NCBI GenBank assembly: GCA_026713745.1 | Contig: JAPONU010000540.1 | Location: 1-16,118 of the forward strand | Direction: 5' to 3' | Source of the DNA: a bacterium | GTDB lineage: Bacteria; Actinomycetota; Acidimicrobiia; Acidimicrobiales; CATQHL01 | DNA length: 16,118 bases | Part shown: positions 12,460 through 16,118 of the stretch, one piece after another | How the letters are laid out: every line of letters begins with the position of its first letter | How positions within the stretch are numbered: position 1 is the first letter of the stretch | The notes under the pieces: generated by a model | Database searches by the model: none | Seen by the model: only the letters and a program-made list of their open reading frames with translations | Told to the model about the DNA's origin: nothing | Position numbers and translations under genes: made by a program

Positions 12460-13445
12460 GCGGCGACGCGCCACCCGAACCGCGCCAGGTCGCGATCATC
12501 GGCTCGGGCCCCGCCGGTCTCACCGCCGCCATCTACTGCGCCCGGGCCAACCTGACACCCGTGGTCTTCGAGGGCGAACCATCCTCCACCAGCGATCAGC
12601 CCGGCGGCCAATTGATGCTGACGACCGACGTGGAGAACTACCCGGGCTTCCCCGGCGGCATCATGGGCCCGGAGTTGATGGTGGCCTTCCGGGCGCAGGC
12701 CGCCCGCTTCGGAGCCGAGATCCGCACCGAGAAGGTCAGCCGCGTGGATTTCACCGAGCGGCCCTTCCGGCTGTGGGTCGGCGAGGACCCAGGCGGCGAA
12801 CCCGCCTCGTCGGCACACGCCGTCATCGTCTCCACCGGGGCGCAGTCGCTCATGCTGGGGCTCGAGGCCGAGGACCGCCTCATCGGTCGCGGCCTGTCCA
12901 CGTGCGCCACCTGCGACGGATTCTTCTTCGGTGGCCAGGAGATCGCTGTGGTCGGGGGCGGTGATTCCGCCATGGAGGAAGCGCTCTTCCTCACGAAGTT
13001 CGCCACGAAGGTCACCGTGATCCACCGGCGCGACCAGTTGCGCGCCTCGAAGATCATGCAGGACCGGGCGTTCGCCTCAGACCGCATCGAATTCCTTTGG
13101 AACCACATTGTCGCCGATGTCCTGGGGACCGAGTCGGTGGAGGGGGTGAGAGTCCGCCACACCGAGACCGGCACCGAGCGCACACTGCCGCTCGCCGGAC
13201 TCTTCATCGCCATCGGGCACCGGCCGAACACCGATCTCTTCCGGGGCTCGCTGGCCATGAAATCCAACGGCTACCTGATCACCGAACCGGGCTCAACCAG
13301 GACGAACGTCCCAGGTGTGTTCGCCTGCGGGGACGTGCAGGACGACGTCTACCGCCAAGCGGTCACCGCCGCCGGAAGCGGCTGCATGGCCGCCATCGAC
13401 GCTGAGCGCTGGCTCGAGGCGCAACACGACGCCAAGCACCGGTAG
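12456..13445 (+). CDS. trxB: Thioredoxin reductase
   Basis: TrxB is a flavoprotein that uses NADPH to reduce thioredoxin. The 329-aa product has normal length and domain order: FAD-binding VAIIGSGPAGLTAA (about residues 12-25), GGQLMLTTDVENYPGF, the NADPH domain with redox-active CATC (C150, C153), VVGGGDSAMEEA (165-176) and the HRR motif (190-192) that selects NADPH, then FIAIGHRPNT and VFACGDVQD near the C-terminus. The start is GTG 12456, overlapping the previous stop; an in-frame ATG 12426 would add 10 residues, and neither has a strong Shine-Dalgarno sequence. It is followed by trxA after 98 nt, giving a complete thioredoxin system beside the sigma/anti-sigma pair, as at the mycobacterial trxB2 locus. 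Confidence 0.97.
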   Translation: MSGDAPPEPRQVAIIGSGPAGLTAAIYCARANLTPVVFEGEPSSTSDQPGGQLMLTTDVENYPGFPGGIMGPELMVAFRAQAARFGAEIRTEKVSRVDFTERPFRLWVGEDPGGEPASSAHAVIVSTGAQSLMLGLEAEDRLIGRGLSTCATCDGFFFGGQEIAVVGGGDSAMEEALFLTKFATKVTVIHRRDQLRASKIMQDRAFASDRIEFLWNHIVADVLGTESVEGVRVRHTETGTERTLPLAGLFIAIGHRPNTDLFRGSLAMKSNGYLITEPGSTRTNVPGVFACGDVQDDVYRQAVTAAGSGCMAAIDAERWLEAQHDAKHR

Positions 13446-13543
13446 CGTTGCACCCGGCGGTGACGCGGTCCGCCACCCGAACCCTTGACATCTCGACGCG
13501 GCGCCGCAGACGGTGCTGCGCCCGCACCGGCCTTGGAGGACTC

Positions 13544-13867
13544 ATGGCAGCCATCACAACACTCTCCTCAGCAAGCTTCGACGAGACAGTCGGCGCGGCC
13601 ATGAAGCCGGTGCTCGTGGACTTCTGGGCCGAATGGTGCGGTCCCTGCAAGATGATCGCGCCGATCCTCGACGAACTCGCCGGCGAGCACGGCGAGAGCA
13701 TCACGTTCGCCAAGCTCAACGTGGACGATTCGCCTGACATCGCTCGCCGCCACGGCGTGATGAGCATTCCCACCCTCATCGTCTTCAAGGGTGGTGAAGC
13801 CGCCACGCGCATCGTCGGCGCCAAGAGCAAGGCAGCGCTCCTGGAGGACCTGGCGGAGTTCCTGTAG
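13544..13867 (+). CDS. trxA: Thioredoxin
   Basis: A small cytoplasmic dithiol oxidoreductase that reduces protein disulfides and is recycled by the TrxB encoded just upstream. The 107-aa product has the standard length, the active site WCGPC (W31 to C35) in VLVDFWAEWCGPCKM, the buried Asp in VDFW, the cis-proline loop MSIPTL and the GA turn before the last helix (VGAKSKAALLEDL). I chose ATG 13544 because it follows TTGGAGGACTC and gives exactly a thioredoxin fold; the upstream in-frame extension is Arg-rich and unlike the family. A perfect TTGACA lies at 13485-13490 in the gap, but I find no -10 partner. Confidence 0.97.
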   Translation: MAAITTLSSASFDETVGAAMKPVLVDFWAEWCGPCKMIAPILDELAGEHGESITFAKLNVDDSPDIARRHGVMSIPTLIVFKGGEAATRIVGAKSKAALLEDLAEFL

Positions 13868-13911
13868 GCCCTGGCACGTCGCCGGAAGCGCCGGACGCAG
13901 GGAGAGCACCG

Positions 13912-14871
13912 ATAGCCGAGGAGGCACTGCCTCTCAGAATCGGTGCCCGCGGGGCGACCGTGCGTGACCTTCATCGCAAGCTCGCCGCTGCCGGCGAGTT
14001 CGACATCGCCTCGACGGAGGAGTACACGGCCGGCACCGCCGAAGCCGTCAAACGCTTCCAGCAGAGCCGCGGGTTGCCGGCGGACGGCGTCTGCGGGCCA
14101 AGCACCTGGACTGCCCTGGTGGAGGCCGGGCATCGTCTCGGGGATCGGCTGCTGTATCTCCGCACGCCCTATCAGCGCGGCGAGGACGTGGCCGACCTCC
14201 AGCGAAGACTGGGGGCTCTGGGATTCTCCGCAGGCCGCGTCGACGGGATCTGTGGTCCCGACACCGCCGCCGCGATCAGCGCGCTGCAGGAAAACGCCGG
14301 GCTCACCGCCGACGGGATCTGCGGTCCCGACACCGTGGCGGTCCTGGAGCGGATCCCCTCGGGGGACAGTCACAGCATGGAGATGCTGCTCGAGCGGGAA
14401 CGCCTGCGCAGCAGGCCGCGCCTGTTGAGTGCTGCGCCGATCGCTCTCGCCGGCGCCGATTCCCTGGTTGTGGCCGCCGCGCGAGTGCTGCGGCGCCGGG
14501 GAGCCAGAGTGCTCGTCCTGGCACAGCGGGACGGTTCGGCGGTGGCGGCAGCGGCCAACGAGTTGGACACCTCGGTACTCCTCGATGTCCAGTTGACCGA
14601 CGACGACATGTGCGAGACGTTCTACTTCGAGACCGCCGGCTTCACCTCCAGCGGCGGGAAGCGCCTCGCGGAAATGTTGGCCGAGGAATTGAGCGGCGTG
14701 CTGGACGTGTCCGGATCGACAGCCGGCATGCGCCTGCCGCTACTGCGGGAGAGCCGCATGCCGGCTGTGGCCTGTCGCCTGGGACCCGCTCCGGCTGTCG
14801 TCGAACAGCAGGCAACCCTCGCCGAACGGATTGCTCAATGCCTGGCGGATTGGATCGCCGAGCCGCTCTGA
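13912..14871 (+). CDS. cwlM: CwlM-like protein: two peptidoglycan-binding domains plus degenerate amidase fold
   Basis: In mycobacteria CwlM is a catalytically dead amidase homologue, phosphorylated by PknB, that activates MurA and also contacts FhaA and MurJ. This 319-aa product has two PG_binding_1 modules (about residues 7-65 and 80-140; FQQSRGLPADGVCGPSTW and LQENAGLTADGICGPDT) and a C-terminal region with a shortened Amidase_3-like layout (SSGGKRLAEMLAEEL, RMPAVACRLG). The zinc-binding DPGHGG and SLHxN motifs are absent. No signal peptide is seen, which fits a cytoplasmic regulator. The first canonical start, GTG 13960, would cut into the first module (LRIGARGATVRDLHRKL). ATA 13912 follows GGGAG at 7 nt and restores it, so I start there. 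Confidence 0.8.
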   Translation: MAEEALPLRIGARGATVRDLHRKLAAAGEFDIASTEEYTAGTAEAVKRFQQSRGLPADGVCGPSTWTALVEAGHRLGDRLLYLRTPYQRGEDVADLQRRLGALGFSAGRVDGICGPDTAAAISALQENAGLTADGICGPDTVAVLERIPSGDSHSMEMLLERERLRSRPRLLSAAPIALAGADSLVVAAARVLRRRGARVLVLAQRDGSAVAAAANELDTSVLLDVQLTDDDMCETFYFETAGFTSSGGKRLAEMLAEELSGVLDVSGSTAGMRLPLLRESRMPAVACRLGPAPAVVEQQATLAERIAQCLADWIAEPL

Positions 14872-14893
14872 CGTACCTGAACCCCAGCAGCAA

Positions 14894-14910
14894 CGTACAA
14901 ACGTTCGTAC
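14894..14910. other. Palindrome between cwlM and parB
   Basis: GTACAAACGTTCGTAC (14895-14910) is a 16-bp palindrome with one mismatched pair, in the 58-bp gap between convergent cwlM and parB. Read on the minus strand it contains CGAAC-GTTT-GTACG (14907..14894), the same CGAAC-N4-GTAC pattern as the site upstream of ssb. As an RNA hairpin it is weak and has no U-tract, so it looks more like a protein site than a terminator. Confidence 0.35.
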
Positions 14911-14929
14911 TATCGGCAAGCAGCCGCCG

Positions 14930-15820
14930 CTAGCGGGTCACCAAGTGATAGATGCGTTCAAGATCGTCGAGGTCGGCGAACTCCACCGTCAAGCGTCCCT
15001 TCCTGCCACCGATCTCCACGCGCACCGTCGTCGAGAGAAACTCCGCCAGCAGGTTCTCCAACTCCAGCAACGCCGACTCGCTCTCCCCCTCGACGACCTG
15101 TAGCGCGCCGGCGTCCGCCGGCGTTTCGCGGTCTGCACCGGCAGGTTTCTCCTCAGGCACCGCCGGCGGGCGAAGATGCTCCTCCAATTGGCGCACCGAC
15201 CAACCTTCGCCCGCGATCTGGCGGGCGAGACTCACCTGCTCGGTGGTATCCGCGACGCCAACGAGTGCTCGACCGTGTCCCGCCGAGAGCCGGCGCGTGG
15301 CAATGAGTTCCTGCACTTCGCCCGGCAATTGCAGGAGGCGGGTCGCGTTGGTCACCGCTGCCCGGCTCCGGCCGACCCGGTTGGCGACCGCCTGCTGGGT
15401 GAGCCCGAACTCCTGCTGCAACTGGAGGAACGCCGCGGCTTCCTCCAATGGGTTCAAGTCCTCACGATGGAGGTTCTCGACGAGGGCCTCTTCAAGAGAC
15501 TCCTGGTCCTCGGCCGACCGGACGAGGGCCGGAATCGCCTGGAGGCCGGCGCGCTTGGCAGCTCGCCAACGCCGCTCACCGGCGATCAGTTCGAAGCGGT
15601 CCGGTTCGATCTGCCTGACGAGGATCGGCTGCAGCACGCCGATCCGGCCGATCGAGTCGGCGAGAGCGTCAAGCGGCTCCTCATCGAAGTGGGCTCGCGG
15701 CTGATGCGTGTTGGGGACGATGCTGGAGATCGCAATCTCGCGGAACCCGGCCGCGACACGGCCGCTGGTCGGGATGAGCGCGCCGAGTCCGCGTCCGGCG
15801 CCGCGCTCAGCGGCTGCCAT
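14930..15820 (-). CDS. parB: Chromosome partitioning protein ParB
   Basis: ParB binds parS sites near the origin, spreads as a CTP-dependent clamp and works with ParA to segregate origins. The 296-aa product starts with the ParA-contacting stretch GRGLGALIP, then has the CTPase/spreading motifs VPNTHQPR (about residues 35-42) and GERRWRA (81-87), ENLHREDLNPLEEA (115-128), a helix-turn-helix with GLTQQAVANRVGRSRAAVTNATRLL (139-163), and a C-terminal dimerisation domain (about 240-296). ATG 15820 is preceded by AAGGAG about 10 nt upstream and overlaps the end of parA by 14 nt. No consensus parS was seen in the window. Confidence 0.97.
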   Translation of the reverse strand: MAAAERGAGRGLGALIPTSGRVAAGFREIAISSIVPNTHQPRAHFDEEPLDALADSIGRIGVLQPILVRQIEPDRFELIAGERRWRAAKRAGLQAIPALVRSAEDQESLEEALVENLHREDLNPLEEAAAFLQLQQEFGLTQQAVANRVGRSRAAVTNATRLLQLPGEVQELIATRRLSAGHGRALVGVADTTEQVSLARQIAGEGWSVRQLEEHLRPPAVPEEKPAGADRETPADAGALQVVEGESESALLELENLLAEFLSTTVRVEIGGRKGRLTVEFADLDDLERIYHLVTR

Positions 15821-16118
15821 TGGCCTCGAACTCCTTGGCGAGAATGCGATACGTCAGGGCAGCACGCGAGCGGGGAGAATAGGCAGTGATGGGCAAACCC
15901 CGCGCCGGGGCCTCCGCGAGGCGCACCGACCGTGGGATCACGGTCCGGCAGACGCGGTCGTCGTACAGACCGCGGATCTCCTCAGAGACCTGCCGGGAGA
16001 GGTTCGTCCTGCCGTCGTACATGACAAGGAGCAACTTCGACACATTCAAGGCCGGATTCAAATGTCGTCGAATCTGGTCCACGTGCATCGTCAACTGAGC
16101 GAGCCCCTCCAACGCGAA
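15807..16118 (-). CDS. parA: Chromosome partitioning ATPase ParA, C-terminal part (runs off the right edge)
   Basis: The last 103 codons of ParA are present. This is the ATPase that binds nucleoid DNA and moves ParB-parS complexes. The visible part matches the C-terminal third of the family: FALEGLAQLTMHVDQIRRHLNP, LLLVMYDGRTNLSRQVSEEIR, VIPRSVRLAEAPARGLPI and the final helix ALTYRILAKEFEANG. The Walker motifs lie beyond the window edge. The frame is open through the last base of the window. Its stop lies 14 nt inside parB, so the two are translationally coupled. Confidence 0.95.
   Translation of the reverse strand, partial: FALEGLAQLTMHVDQIRRHLNPALNVSKLLLVMYDGRTNLSRQVSEEIRGLYDDRVCRTVIPRSVRLAEAPARGLPITAYSPRSRAALTYRILAKEFEANGSR

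Noticed and set aside
13485..13490. Perfect TTGACA as the -35 of a trxA promoter
   Set aside because: No TANNNT hexamer lies 15-19 nt downstream; the region is GC-rich. It remains only an isolated hexamer.
13448..13543. N-terminal extension of thioredoxin
   Set aside because: The upstream in-frame stretch is Arg-rich and unlike thioredoxin, while ATG 13544 has a good ribosome-binding site.
14872..14929. Rho-independent terminator between cwlM and parB
   Set aside because: The palindrome there has only a 4-bp GTAC outer stem and no U-tract in either direction.

Overview
The window is a gene-dense, high-GC, origin-proximal segment of an actinobacterial chromosome. I infer Actinomycetota, perhaps an Acidimicrobiia-like lineage, from the GC-rich codons, frequent GTG starts, 4-nt stop/start overlaps, a DUF5318 gene, and a gene set matching the pcnA-murJ-sigM-trxB-trxA-cwlM-parB-parA and rpsF-rpsR-rplI-dnaB neighbourhoods of Mycobacterium. 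The class is a guess. I see no tRNA, rRNA, CRISPR array, insertion sequence or prophage.

Layout. Positions 1-7692 are all on the minus strand, read right to left: an HDAC-family deacetylase, a divergent CCA-adding-type nucleotidyltransferase, a DUF5318 zinc-ribbon protein, panB, rpsF, rpsR (with an unusual C-terminal tail), rplI, then a separately promoted ssb, dnaB, and the start of a small membrane protein at the left edge. At 7693-7794 a divergent promoter region separates this block from plus-strand genes running to 14871: degV, a membrane-anchored pseudokinase with a discoidin-like ectodomain, an ECF sigma factor of SigM type, its anti-sigma factor with a long ectodomain, a two-TM protein, trxB, trxA and a CwlM-like protein. 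parB and the 3' end of parA follow convergently on the minus strand.

How the genes fit together. The left block is core replication and translation (DnaB, SSB, L9, S18, S6) with tRNA 3'-end maturation and pantothenate synthesis. The right block resembles the mycobacterial cell-wall control locus. There, a pseudokinase domain and discoidin-like ectodomain are fused to the lipid II flippase MurJ, and CwlM, SigM, RsmA and the thioredoxin pair lie beside it. Here the pseudokinase, TM and ectodomain tail is a separate gene with no MurJ in front. I regard this as the most interesting feature of the window.

Other points of note: the CCA-type enzyme has altered catalytic motifs and no recognisable HD motif; the anti-sigma ectodomain ends in two almost identical 126-bp repeats; the CwlM homologue has no canonical start codon at its domain boundary (an ATA follows a good Shine-Dalgarno sequence); ssb is displaced from its usual rpsF-ssb-rpsR position and carries its own promoter and an imperfect LexA-like box.
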